Positions 42,492 through 50,990 of a stretch of DNA of 50,990 bases are shown here, piece after piece. The stretch spans positions 1 to 50,990 of the forward strand of contig JAJYYI010000024.1 in the NCBI GenBank assembly GCA_021801125.1, in the 5' to 3' direction. Source of the DNA: Deltaproteobacteria bacterium (GTDB taxonomy: Bacteria > Desulfobacterota > Binatia > Binatales > Binataceae). The notes below the pieces were generated by a model, which saw only the letters and a list, made by a program, of their open reading frames with translations, had not been told where the DNA came from and did no database searches. Position numbers and translations under genes: made by a program. Numbering within the stretch: the stretch's first letter is position 1; each line of letters opens with the position of its first letter.

Positions 42492-43940
42492 CTAAAGGTA
42501 GGGACTGGAGGGCAAGCGCGTCTCGCCCATCAGGTAACGGTCGATCGCGCGCGCGGCTTCGCGGCCCTCCCAGATAGCCCAGACAACAAGCGACTGGCCG
42601 CGGCGCATGTCACCGGCGACGAACACGCCCGGAACGTTGGTCATGTAGGAATCATCGCCAACCACGTTACCGTGGCCGTCCAGCTTAAGTTTCAATTGAG
42701 AGACGATGGTATCGGTCTCCGGCCCAGCGAAACCTGCCGCGATAAGGACCAGATCACAATCGAGTGAAAAACTGGTTCCTTCGAGTTCTTCCATCACGCG
42801 CCGCCCATGCTCCTGGCGCCATCTGACCCTCACGCCGTTAAGGCGCTTGACCCATCCGTTCTCGCCGGAGAACCCGACCGTGTAGATACCCCAGTCGCGA
42901 ATAACGCCCTCCTCGTGCGAAAAGGACGTGCGCAGTATCTTGGGCCATTCGGGCCACGGCATTTCGGGCGTACGCCTTTCCGGCGGCCGCGGCAGGTATT
43001 GAAATTGGTAGATTACCTTCGCTCCCTGCCGATTGGCGGTTCCGACGCAATCCGAGCCCGTGTCGCCTCCACCGACCACGACCACGCGCTTGCCGGCGGC
43101 GGAAATAATTTTCTCGGGGGCAAACTGGTCGCCGAAGTTGCGCTTGTTCTGCTGCACGAGATAATCCATGGCGAAGTGGATACCTTTGAGGTCACGACCG
43201 GGCAGCTTGAGGTCGCGCGGCTTGGTGGCCCCGCCCGTCAGGCATATCGCGTCGAAGTCGCGCCGCAGCTCGTCTGCTCGCACATCAACCCCAACGTCGC
43301 AGTTCGTGCGAAACTCCACGCCCTCTGCGATCATCTGCTCAACACGCCGCAAAACAATCCACTTCTCCAGCTTGAAGTCAGGAATGCCGTAGGTGAGCAG
43401 TCCCCCGGGACGGTCGTCCCGCTCGAACACGGTTACTTGGTGGCCGGCTCGAGCCAGTTGCTGGGCGCAGGCCATTCCTGCGCACCCTGAACCGACAACT
43501 GCCACGCGCTTGCCGGTGCGCCGCGAGGGCGTAATCGGCGCGATCCAGTCTTCGGCAAAGGCGCGGTCGGCGATGCTCTTTTCGATGACCTTGATGGTGA
43601 CCGGGTCATCGTTGATGTTCAGCACGCAGGCTTCCTCACAGGGAGCCGGACAAATGCGGCCGGTGATTTCCGGGAAATTGTTGGTCGAATGAAGCGCGTC
43701 GATCGCCTCTCGCCAGCGCCCGCGATAAACGAGGTCGTTCCAATCGGGAATTAGATTGCCCAGCGGGCATCCTCGATGGCAGAACGGAATACCGCAATCC
43801 ATGCAGCGGGCGCCCTGGATACGCAGGTCCTCTTCGGGCAACTGCGCCTCGAACTCGCGCCAGTCTGCGGTGCGCTCCTCAACCGGCCGATGAGCCGGTT
43901 CTTGGCGTTTGAACTCTAGGAACCCTGTTGTTTTGCCCAT
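42492..43940 (-). CDS. gltD: glutamate synthase small subunit
   Basis: The 482-residue NADPH-oxidising subunit of GOGAT. It passes electrons from NADPH via FAD and Fe-S clusters to the large subunit. The N-terminal Cys-rich ferredoxin-like domain ([26 protein letters not shown]) is followed by the FAD-binding [19 protein letters not shown] and the NADPH-binding [14 protein letters not shown]; the C-terminal [16 protein letters not shown] contacts FAD. Length is normal. The ATG at 43940 follows gltB by 160 bases on the same strand. Confidence 0.97.
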   Translation of the reverse strand: MGKTTGFLEFKRQEPAHRPVEERTADWREFEAQLPEEDLRIQGARCMDCGIPFCHRGCPLGNLIPDWNDLVYRGRWREAIDALHSTNNFPEITGRICPAPCEEACVLNINDDPVTIKVIEKSIADRAFAEDWIAPITPSRRTGKRVAVVGSGCAGMACAQQLARAGHQVTVFERDDRPGGLLTYGIPDFKLEKWIVLRRVEQMIAEGVEFRTNCDVGVDVRADELRRDFDAICLTGGATKPRDLKLPGRDLKGIHFAMDYLVQQNKRNFGDQFAPEKIISAAGKRVVVVGGGDTGSDCVGTANRQGAKVIYQFQYLPRPPERRTPEMPWPEWPKILRTSFSHEEGVIRDWGIYTVGFSGENGWVKRLNGVRVRWRQEHGRRVMEELEGTSFSLDCDLVLIAAGFAGPETDTIVSQLKLKLDGHGNVVGDDSYMTNVPGVFVAGDMRRGQSLVVWAIWEGREAARAIDRYLMGETRLPSSPYL

Positions 43941-44101
43941 TATGCGAAAGCCCCCATATCCGGCCGCCCGCCACGGCTTGGCCTCTCGACAACGCTATGC
44001 TGGCTGTCCCCGCAAACCGCCGCGCCCGTCGCGGCTGCGTTCATCCCCGCCGCTCAAGACCCGGCTAACGTGACGAAGCAGGTTACTGCTCGCAGCGGCG
44101 C

Positions 44102-47100
44102 TCAGATCGCCGCTACGCGCGCGAGGTCAGAGTCCAGGCGCTGGCGCTGCAGCACTTTGCGATACTCGACCGGGACGACCTTGACGAAACGCGCTGCATA
44201 TACCTGCCACTTAGCGAGCACGTGGCGCGCCAGTTCGCTGCCGGTGTAACGGAAGTGGCGCTGGACAAGCGAACGAACGAGATTGCGTTCCTGGGTCTCG
44301 CTCAGCGTGTCCAGCTCGACCATGCTCAAATTGCAGCGGCTGCTGAAGTCACCTTTCTGGTCCAGCACGTAGGCCACGCCTCCGCTCATTCCCGCAGCGA
44401 AGTTGCGTCCAGTGCCTCCGAGTACAACCACAGTGCCGCGCGTCATGTACTCGCAGGCGTGATCGCCCACGCCTTCGACCACCGCGTTGGCGCCGCTGTT
44501 GCGCACCGCAAAACGCTCTCCGGCAACACCGCGGAAGTAAGCCTCGCCGGCGGTGGCCCCGTACAACGCAACGTTGCCGATGAGAATGTTCTCCTCGGCC
44601 TTGAAGGCCACCCCACGCGGCGGCCTCACCGTGATTAGGCCGCCGGACAAACCTTTGCCGATATAGTCGTTGGCGTCTCCCTCCAGATGGAGCGCGACGC
44701 CGCGCGCGAGAAACGCGCCGAAGCTTTGCCCGGCCGAGCCCTGAACGTGAACCTTGATCATGCCGGCCGCAAGCCCCTTATCGCCGTAGCGGCGCGATAT
44801 CTCCGCAGATAGCATCGTGCCGAAGGCGCGATCAACGTTGCGAATGGGCATGTGGATCTTCACCGGACGCTTGTGTTCGAGCGCGTCCTTGCAAAGATCG
44901 ATCAGGCGGCGGTCGGCGACCTTCTCGAGTTCGTGGTCCTGCGTCTCGACGCACCGTATCGAGACCTCGCCGCTGACCTGCGGGCGATGCAGAATCTGCC
45001 CAAGGTCAACGTGTCTGGCCTTCCAGTGCTCGGTCGCGTAGTTAGGCTCCAGATACTCGACTCGCCCAACCATTTCATCGAGCGTGCGGAAACCCAACTG
45101 CGCCATGTATTCCCGCACCTCTTCGGCGATAAACATCATCAGGGTTTCGACATGCTCGGGCTTGCCCGCAAAGCGCTGGCGTAAAATCGGGTCATGCGTA
45201 GCTATGCCCACCGGGCAGGTGTTGAGGTGGCACACGCGCATCATCACACAGCCCATCGCCACCAGCGCCACAGTCGCGAAGCCGAATTCCTCGGCGCCAA
45301 GCAGCGCGGCAATCACAACATCTCGTCCGGTCTTGAGCTGGCCGTCGGTCTCCAGGCGAACTCTGCCCCGCAGGTCGTTGAGCACCAAAACTTGCTGAGT
45401 TTCGGCGAGACCCAATTCCCACGGAATACCGGCGTGCTTGATCGAACTCAGCGGCGAAGCGCCGGTTCCGCCGTCAAAGCCGCTGATCAGGATCAAATCG
45501 GCTTTGGCTTTCGCCACACCCGCCGCGATCGTTCCGACCCCCACCGCAGCGACAAGCTTGACGCTCACTTGGGCGTGCTCGTTAGCCGCTTTAAGGTCGT
45601 GGATGAGCTGCGCAAGGTCTTCGATTGAGTAGATATCGTGATGGGGCGGCGGCGAAATCAGGCCCACCCCAGGCGTGGAGTAGCGGATACTGGCGATGTA
45701 CTCGTCAACCTTATGGCCCGGCAACTGACCGCCCTCGCCGGGCTTCGCGCCCTGCGCGATCTTTATTTGCAACTCGTCGGCATTAACCAGGTAATTGCTC
45801 GTAACGCCGAAACGCCCGGAGGCAACCTGCTTGATCGCGCTGCGCCGCCAATCGCCGTTCGGATCCGGCTTGAAGCGTCCGGGATCCTCGCCGCCCTCGC
45901 CGGTGTTGCTCTTGCCACCGATTCTGTTCATCGCGATAGCCAGGGCTTCGTGCGCTTCCTTGCTGATCGCGCCGAACGACATCGCGCCGGTCTTGAACCG
46001 TTTGACAATCTCGCTTGCCGGTTCGACCTCAGTGATCGGGATCGGCGGTTGGTTGGCCTTGAATTTCAGCAAACCGCGCAACGTGGCTTGAGCGGCGGCT
46101 TCCTCGTCGACGATGCGTGTGTATTGCTTGAAGAGCTTGTAACTGCGAGTCGCGACCGCGTGCTGCAATTTGGCGATCGTGAGCGGGTTGTACATATGCA
46201 GCTCGCCGCGCCGTCGCCATTGATATTCGCCGCCGGGCGCAAGACCCGCGCTTTCTCCAGGCTCCGTGCGGAAAGCCCGTTCATGGCGGGCGGCGGTCTC
46301 GCGTTCGATCACCTCCAGCCCCACCCCGCCAATCCGCGACGCGGTTCCGGTAAAGTACCGCTCAACGAATTCCTGGTTAAGCCCCACTGCCTCGAAGATC
46401 TGCGCCCCGCGGTAGCTCTGCAGCGTCGAAATCCCCATCTTCGAGGCGACCTTGAGCAGTCCCTTGCCGATCGCCTTGATGTAATTTTTTATCGCGGTCT
46501 CGTGATCGAGGCCCACCACCATGCGCTCATCAATCATCCAGGCCAGCGTGCTGTACGCGAGATAGGGATTCACCGCACCGGCGCCGTAACCGATTAGCAG
46601 CGCAAAGTGCATCACTTCGCGGGGCTCGCCGGATTCGACAACCAAGCCAACCTTGGTCCGCGACCCCTCGCGCACCAGATGATGATGGACCGCCCCGGTA
46701 GCCAGGAGGCTGGGAATCGGCCCGTGCGCCGCATCCATCTCGCGGTCGCTGAGCACGATTATGGTAAAGCCGGCCGCGATGGCTTCGGAGGCTCGCCGGC
46801 AAAGCTCGGCGAGCGCCATTCGCAAACCGTGCTCGCCGTCAGCCACCCGGTAAACGATCGGCAGCGTGACGCTTTTTAAGCCCGGGAGGGAGAGTTGCTT
46901 GATTTTTTCCAGTTCGTCGTTGGTCAGAATCGGACTGACCAAACGCAGTTGGCGGCAATGGAGCGGCGTCTCTTCGAACAGATTCTGTTCGGCGCCGATC
47001 GTGCTCTCCAGCGACATCACCAATTCCTCGCGGATCGGGTCGATCGGCGGATTGGTGACCTGGGCGAAAACCTGCTTGAAGTAATTGAACAGCGGCGGGT

Positions 47101-48652
47101 TCTGGTTCGACAGCACCGCGAGCGGCGTGTCCGTGCCCATCGAACCCACCGGCTCCTGCGCGTTGGCCGCCATCGGCGCCAGCAAAATCCTGAGTTCCTC
47201 TAGCGTGTAGCCGAACGTTACCTGACACGCCATCAGGTCGGAGTGAGGATGTCCATCGAGGGAAGACGGCTTTGGAGGGTCGGGCAAGTCATCCAGATTC
47301 ACCAGGTTTTCGCGCAGCCATTGTCGGTATGGCTTGCGCGCAGCGATCGATTCCTTGATTTCCTCGTCTTCGATAATCCGGCGCTGCTCGGTATCGATCA
47401 AAAGCATCCTTCCGGGTTGCAGCCGGCCGTTAACGGCGACCAGCTCCGGCTCGATGTCGAGCACGCCGGTTTCCGACGCCATCACCAGAAGGCCGTCTCT
47501 GGTGAGCACGTAACGGGACGGGCGCAAGCCGTTGCGGTCGAGCACCGCGCCGATCTGCCGGCCGTCGGTAAAGGCGATCGCCGCCGGACCGTCCCACGGC
47601 TCCATCACGCACGAATGGTACTGATAAAAGGCGCGCTTAGAATCGCTCATCGCGGAATGGTTTTGCCACGCCTCGGGAATCATCATCATCACGGCGTGAG
47701 CCAGCGACCGGCCCGTATGTAGCAGAAATTCGAGCACGTTGTCGAAGATTGCCGAATCGCTGCCATTGGCCTGAACGATAGGTATGAGCTTTTGCAGGTC
47801 AGCGCCGAAAAGCGGCGAACTCGACATCTTCTCGCGCGCGTGCATCCAATTGACGTTCCCGCGAAGCGTATTGATCTCGCCGTTATGGCATAAAAAGCGA
47901 TATGGATGAGCGCGCTCCCAGCTCGGAAAGGTGTTAGTGGAAAAACGTTGATGAATTAGAGCGAGTGCCGAGGTTACGTCCGGGTCGTTCAAGTCGGCGT
48001 AAAATCGTACGAGCTGGTCGGGCATTAGCTGACCCTTGTAAACCACGGTCGACGTCGAAAGGCTGCAAACATAAAATGAGCCGTTAGCGGCCGCGAGCAG
48101 CGCTGCCGTTTCCTTTTCCAGGCGGCGACGAATGACGTAAAGGGCTCGTTCGAAAGCGGCCCGCCCCTCCGTATTTGGGCCGCGCTTGATAAACACCTGG
48201 CTCACGAAGGGCATTGCACGTCGCGCAACCGCTCCGGTCGCGCTCTCGTCGACCGGCACCGCACGCCATCCGAGCAGCTCCTGACCTTCCTCGCGCACCA
48301 CACGCTCGACCACTCGCACGCACCGCTGGCGCGGCGCGGGATTGCGCGGCATGAAAAACATCCCCAGACCGTAATCGTCCGGACCGGGAAGCTCGAAGCC
48401 AAGCGCCTGCGCCTGTCGGCGCAAAAATTCATGCGGCAGTTGCAGCAAGACACCCGAGCCGTCACCGGTCAACGGATCGCAACCACAGGCGCCGCGATGC
48501 GTCAGGTTTTGCAGCGCCGTCAACGCCTTGCGCACAAGCTCATGCGTCCGTCGTCCGTTGACGTCGACCAGAAAACCCATCCCGCAGGCCTCATGCTCGA
48601 AAGCCGGGTCATAGAGGCCCTGCCGTTGCGGAATCCCAGCTAGGCTATGCAT
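44102..48652 (-). CDS. gltB: glutamate synthase large subunit
   Basis: The 1516-residue GOGAT large subunit. The class II glutamine amidotransferase domain begins after a 22-residue propeptide with the nucleophile Cys23 (EHEACGMGF). The FMN/synthase domain and the 3Fe-4S site ([15 protein letters not shown]) are present, and the GXGXG beta-helix closes the protein. It makes two glutamates from glutamine and 2-oxoglutarate using electrons from GltD. The ATG at 48652 is chosen over the frame start at 48721: it gives the short propeptide and overlaps the Lrp-type gene stop by 8 bases (ATGCATAG), implying translational coupling. Confidence 0.97.
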   Translation of the reverse strand: MHSLAGIPQRQGLYDPAFEHEACGMGFLVDVNGRRTHELVRKALTALQNLTHRGACGCDPLTGDGSGVLLQLPHEFLRRQAQALGFELPGPDDYGLGMFFMPRNPAPRQRCVRVVERVVREEGQELLGWRAVPVDESATGAVARRAMPFVSQVFIKRGPNTEGRAAFERALYVIRRRLEKETAALLAAANGSFYVCSLSTSTVVYKGQLMPDQLVRFYADLNDPDVTSALALIHQRFSTNTFPSWERAHPYRFLCHNGEINTLRGNVNWMHAREKMSSSPLFGADLQKLIPIVQANGSDSAIFDNVLEFLLHTGRSLAHAVMMMIPEAWQNHSAMSDSKRAFYQYHSCVMEPWDGPAAIAFTDGRQIGAVLDRNGLRPSRYVLTRDGLLVMASETGVLDIEPELVAVNGRLQPGRMLLIDTEQRRIIEDEEIKESIAARKPYRQWLRENLVNLDDLPDPPKPSSLDGHPHSDLMACQVTFGYTLEELRILLAPMAANAQEPVGSMGTDTPLAVLSNQNPPLFNYFKQVFAQVTNPPIDPIREELVMSLESTIGAEQNLFEETPLHCRQLRLVSPILTNDELEKIKQLSLPGLKSVTLPIVYRVADGEHGLRMALAELCRRASEAIAAGFTIIVLSDREMDAAHGPIPSLLATGAVHHHLVREGSRTKVGLVVESGEPREVMHFALLIGYGAGAVNPYLAYSTLAWMIDERMVVGLDHETAIKNYIKAIGKGLLKVASKMGISTLQSYRGAQIFEAVGLNQEFVERYFTGTASRIGGVGLEVIERETAARHERAFRTEPGESAGLAPGGEYQWRRRGELHMYNPLTIAKLQHAVATRSYKLFKQYTRIVDEEAAAQATLRGLLKFKANQPPIPITEVEPASEIVKRFKTGAMSFGAISKEAHEALAIAMNRIGGKSNTGEGGEDPGRFKPDPNGDWRRSAIKQVASGRFGVTSNYLVNADELQIKIAQGAKPGEGGQLPGHKVDEYIASIRYSTPGVGLISPPPHHDIYSIEDLAQLIHDLKAANEHAQVSVKLVAAVGVGTIAAGVAKAKADLILISGFDGGTGASPLSSIKHAGIPWELGLAETQQVLVLNDLRGRVRLETDGQLKTGRDVVIAALLGAEEFGFATVALVAMGCVMMRVCHLNTCPVGIATHDPILRQRFAGKPEHVETLMMFIAEEVREYMAQLGFRTLDEMVGRVEYLEPNYATEHWKARHVDLGQILHRPQVSGEVSIRCVETQDHELEKVADRRLIDLCKDALEHKRPVKIHMPIRNVDRAFGTMLSAEISRRYGDKGLAAGMIKVHVQGSAGQSFGAFLARGVALHLEGDANDYIGKGLSGGLITVRPPRGVAFKAEENILIGNVALYGATAGEAYFRGVAGERFAVRNSGANAVVEGVGDHACEYMTRGTVVVLGGTGRNFAAGMSGGVAYVLDQKGDFSSRCNLSMVELDTLSETQERNLVRSLVQRHFRYTGSELARHVLAKWQVYAARFVKVVPVEYRKVLQRQRLDSDLARVAAI

Positions 48653-49217
48653 GTTTGGGTCCGTTCCCTTCGCTAAATTCACTCCTTGGAAGCTCCACCC
48701 GAGACCGTCCCTTATGGGCATGCGTCGTTTCAGGCACCACCGACGTCATAAGGGAAAGCGATGTGCTCTCGAGTCTGGTGGAAAGCACCACCATTGTCTC
48801 AGTGCGCGCCACGCCCTCGAGCGATCGAATCGCGGTGATCAGCTTTTCCAGCGTGGCCGTTGTATCCGTCTTCACCTTCAGCAGCATCGAATGCTGCCCG
48901 GTAACGTGATGGCATTCCAACACGTCATCGAGCAGCACGACATCGCGGGCGAACTTCTCGACCAACGTCGGATGGCTAATCGAAACGCCGATAAAAGCGG
49001 TGACATCCTTGCCTAGCAGGCGAGCCGCCAAATGGGCGTGGTAACCGGTAATAACACCGCCTTCTTCAAGCTTCTTAACACGTTCTAAAACCGAAGGCGC
49101 TGAAAGCCCCACCTGTTCGCCCAATTTAGCCAGAGAGATCCGGCAATACTGCTGCAGTTGGGCTAGTATTTGGAGGTCAATAGCGTCAAGCTGGCATTGC
49201 CGCTCGCCTAATTTCAT
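48645..49217 (-). CDS. Lrp/AsnC-family transcriptional regulator
   Basis: A 190-residue regulator with an N-terminal winged helix-turn-helix ([30 protein letters not shown]) and a RAM ligand-binding domain ([20 protein letters not shown]); a C-terminal tail of about 40 residues is extra. Lrp proteins bind amino acids such as leucine and control amino-acid and nitrogen genes; E. coli Lrp regulates gltBD. Here the gene is immediately upstream of gltB and overlaps it, so it is probably a dedicated local regulator. The ATG at 49217 has GAGGA 8 bases upstream. Confidence 0.93.
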   Translation of the reverse strand: MKLGERQCQLDAIDLQILAQLQQYCRISLAKLGEQVGLSAPSVLERVKKLEEGGVITGYHAHLAARLLGKDVTAFIGVSISHPTLVEKFARDVVLLDDVLECHHVTGQHSMLLKVKTDTTATLEKLITAIRSLEGVARTETMVVLSTRLESTSLSLMTSVVPETTHAHKGRSRVELPRSEFSEGNGPKHA

Positions 49218-49243
49218 AAGCTAATTCCTCGGTTTGACTAAGA

Positions 49244-49273
49244 AAAATAGTAAAAGCGCGCGGCCGATGTCAA
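49244..49273 (-). promoter_or_regulatory. sigma-70-type promoter of the lrp-gltB(-gltD) operon
   Basis: On the minus strand, -35 TTGACA (49273-49268), an 18-base spacer and -10 TATTTT (49249-49244), about 27 bases before the regulator ATG. The predicted start at about 49237 leaves a 20-base leader containing GAGGA. Confidence 0.65.
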
Positions 49274-49365
49274 CAGCGTTAGGGAAAGGCAGCCTCGTCA
49301 ACGCATTTCCTATAAGCGCCAGCTTGACCGGGACGCGAAAGGGCGCCCGCTGACGGCATGGCGGT

Positions 49366-49393
49366 CCCAAAACGCTCCAGGCGCGCCTGGAGC
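49366..49393 (-). terminator. possible terminator of the RNase HI gene
   Basis: A perfect 20-base palindrome GCTCCAGGCGCGCCTGGAGC (49374-49393) is followed on the minus strand by GTTTT. It lies about 200 bases after the RNase HI stop and about 100 bases before the lrp-gltB promoter. It could instead be a regulator site for that promoter. The rest of the 49274-49590 gap shows nothing. Confidence 0.5.
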
Positions 49394-49590
49394 TGCCGCG
49401 AAATCGTAAAGGGTGCTAAGGGCGACGGATATAGTTTAGCTCGCGCAATCGTATGCTCAAGAGCGGAGCATCTCGCCTCATACAATCACGCGATCTAACG
49501 GTGGCAACCAACCGCGCTCTACACGTCCCGTGGGGGCGATTTGAGCGTAGCTTTGCGGCCAAGCGCGCCGTCGGCGTCGTTTCTTTTGCT

Positions 49591-50298
49591 TTACCGACGG
49601 GCCGCTAATTGGCAAGTCACCAGCGAACACACATCCTCGGGCCGCTCCAAGCGCTGACGTACGAACTCGCGTCCGCATTGCGCGCAACGCGCGATCTCTT
49701 CCCCCTCGCGCAGTAACGGACCAATGGCTTTGACCGCTTCCGACTCAGAGGCCACGCTGGTTAGCCTCGGCGGATTGCGCGGCTCGAGCCCCCGCCGCGG
49801 CAACCCTGCAACGGTCTCAAGTTTGGTTGCGGAGGAGCGTGGCGGCTCCGGCTGGACGCCACGAGAAACGCCTGGTCTCGACGCGAGTTTCGCCGCGCGT
49901 GTCGCCAGTTCGTCAGCTCTCGTGTTATAGGGGTCCTGGTCGTGGCCTTTCACCCATTCGAACGACACGTCACGCACCAAGCGCTCCCGGTCCAGCGCGT
50001 CCCACAGGTCCTTGTTCGCGTTTCGCTTCCAGCCCAGATTGATGGTTTTAACGACCAACTGGCTGTCACTGCGCAACAGGACGCGGGCGGAGGGTGGAGT
50101 CGCCTTCAAACCCTCGATGGCGGCGGTCAGTTCCATGCGATTGTTCGTCGTTTGAGGACACCCGCCGCTTCTCTCGACCACGACCCGTTCATGCTGGAGC
50201 ACAACCGCGCTCCAGCCCCCCGGTCCGGGATTTCCGACGCAAGCCCCGTCGGTATAAACGAGAAAGTGCCGGTTCTCCTCAGCGCCGGTTCTGGTCAT
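49591..50298 (-). CDS. rnhA: ribonuclease HI with C-terminal zinc-finger-like extension
   Basis: A 235-residue protein. The RNase HI domain (residues 10-140) degrades the RNA of RNA-DNA hybrids. Its four acidic catalytic residues are visible: Asp17 (YTDGA), Glu56 (NRMEL), Asp78 (RSDSQ) and Asp129 (TRADE), plus His119 (VKGHDQD). Typical RNase HI is about 155 residues. The extra about 80 residues end in Cys205-x2-Cys208 and Cys224-x4-Cys229, which looks like a treble-clef or zinc-ribbon element. The gene follows lon by 160 bases on the same strand. Confidence 0.93.
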   Translation of the reverse strand: MTRTGAEENRHFLVYTDGACVGNPGPGGWSAVVLQHERVVVERSGGCPQTTNNRMELTAAIEGLKATPPSARVLLRSDSQLVVKTINLGWKRNANKDLWDALDRERLVRDVSFEWVKGHDQDPYNTRADELATRAAKLASRPGVSRGVQPEPPRSSATKLETVAGLPRRGLEPRNPPRLTSVASESEAVKAIGPLLREGEEIARCAQCGREFVRQRLERPEDVCSLVTCQLAARR

Positions 50299-50458
50299 CC
50301 CTGCATCTGTGACGCTGAAATCACCACGCGCTCAGGTCGCGCAGGCGTTGCAATGGGTGTTGCCACGCCTATGGAGCTTCGGCGTGGGAAGTAAAAATGT
50401 GAATGCCGTGGACCGCAACTTTGCAGCGCCACGATCTCCGGCATCGTCGAATACGAGC

Positions 50459-50990
50459 TTAGTTCAGTACGCTTGGTTGCTTTGGTTCATCCGCCGCCGC
50501 GGCCGCACCACGTTTGGCGCTCGCCTTGCGCAACACCACGTCGAGAACGTCATCGACCGCGTCAACGAAGACGAACTCCATCTCCTTGCGCACATCCGCC
50601 GGAATATCCTCGAGGTCCCGCTCGTTGCGCCGTGGAAGAACGACGGCCGCGATTCCTGCACGGCGCGCCGCGAGAATTTTTTCCTTAATCCCGCCGACCG
50701 GCAGAACCTTTCCGCGCAGCGTGATCTCGCCGGTCATCGCCACATCCGAGCGCACCGGCCGTCCGGTTAGAAGTGACGCCAATGAGGCGACCAGCGCCAC
50801 GCCGGCTGACGGCCCGTCTTTCGGGATAGCGCCCGCTGGGACATGGATGTGCAAATCGGACTTCTGGAAAAAGTCTTCCGGGATTCCCAGACGGCTTGCC
50901 CGCGCGCGAAGGTAAGAAAGGGCCGCTTGCGCCGATTCCTTCATCACGTCGCCCAAGCTGCCGGTCAGCGTAATTCCCTTTAGATCGGAA
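50459..50990 (-). CDS. lon: ATP-dependent Lon protease, C-terminal part (5' end outside window)
   Basis: The reading frame is open to the window edge and encodes the proteolytic domain of Lon. The catalytic Ser is in PKDGPSAG and the catalytic Lys is in [22 protein letters not shown] precedes them. Lon degrades misfolded and regulatory proteins in the cytoplasm. An Ala/Lys-rich tail ([20 protein letters not shown]) ends the protein after the conserved [14 protein letters not shown]. Only about 176 residues are in the window. Confidence 0.97.
   Translation of the reverse strand, partial: SDLKGITLTGSLGDVMKESAQAALSYLRARASRLGIPEDFFQKSDLHIHVPAGAIPKDGPSAGVALVASLASLLTGRPVRSDVAMTGEITLRGKVLPVGGIKEKILAARRAGIAAVVLPRRNERDLEDIPADVRKEMEFVFVDAVDDVLDVVLRKASAKRGAAAAADEPKQPSVLN

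Noticed and set aside
1-50990. CRISPR array or rRNA genes
   Set aside because: No regularly spaced direct repeats and no rRNA-like sequence were seen anywhere in the window.

Overview
The window is high-GC DNA from a Gram-negative bacterium. The evidence is TolC-type outer-membrane channels, a TonB-dependent receptor, RND pumps and several lipoproteins. A hopanoid-type (HpnI-like) glycosyltransferase, a sigma-54 activator, many small zinc-ribbon proteins and a split set of envelope genes fit a deltaproteobacterium-like lineage (Desulfobacterota, Myxococcota or Binatota type). That placement is inference; no rRNA or other strong marker is present.

Layout. 0-2 kb: the C-terminal end of a probable membrane glycosyltransferase, a 60-residue membrane protein and two zinc-ribbon proteins (FmdB and TFIIB types). 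1.8-6.3 kb, minus strand: a receiver-less sigma-54 activator overlapping a stand-alone receiver protein; a PTPS/QueD-like protein overlapping a possible gamma-glutamylcyclotransferase-like protein; dapB; and a duplicated zinc-finger protein. 6.4-11.8 kb, minus strand: a metal-uptake locus with a promoter, a cobalamin riboswitch, a terminator that embeds the Shine-Dalgarno sequence, a NiCoT-family Co/Ni permease, and a 1162-codon ORF that joins a second NiCoT permease to a complete TonB-dependent receptor. 11.85-12.3 kb: a decayed IS3-type element. 12.7-16.4 kb, plus strand: an MFS transporter, a GT9 glycosyltransferase and a PAP2 phosphatase. 16.7-20.1 kb, minus strand: a Met-rich lipoprotein, a repeat protein, an HpnI-like glycosyltransferase and a Spy-like periplasmic protein. 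20.4-37.7 kb: an efflux island with a TetR regulator, two RND pumps and one membrane-fusion protein on the minus strand. Facing them on the plus strand are a two-domain GNA1162-type lipoprotein and two tandem TolC-like channels, with a Pro-rich secreted protein between. 37.8-40.6 kb: a radical SAM/SPASM protein, a class III nucleotide cyclase and initiator tRNA-Met. 40.8-42.4 kb: a thiolase and DUF35 pair. 42.5-49.3 kb, minus strand: an Lrp-type regulator, gltB and gltD. 49.6-51 kb: RNase HI with an extra zinc-finger-like tail, and the C-terminus of Lon.

How the parts work together. The riboswitch locus reads as cobalt supply for B12 synthesis: B12 binding should shut off the first permease by termination and by hiding its ribosome-binding site. 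The fusion protein could take the metal across both membranes from one polypeptide. The one-MFP/two-RND order resembles mdtABC heteromeric pumps, and the two TolC paralogues probably supply its exit duct. The lrp-gltB-gltD order suggests direct nitrogen or amino-acid control of glutamate synthase. The most unusual single object is the NiCoT-TonB receptor fusion.
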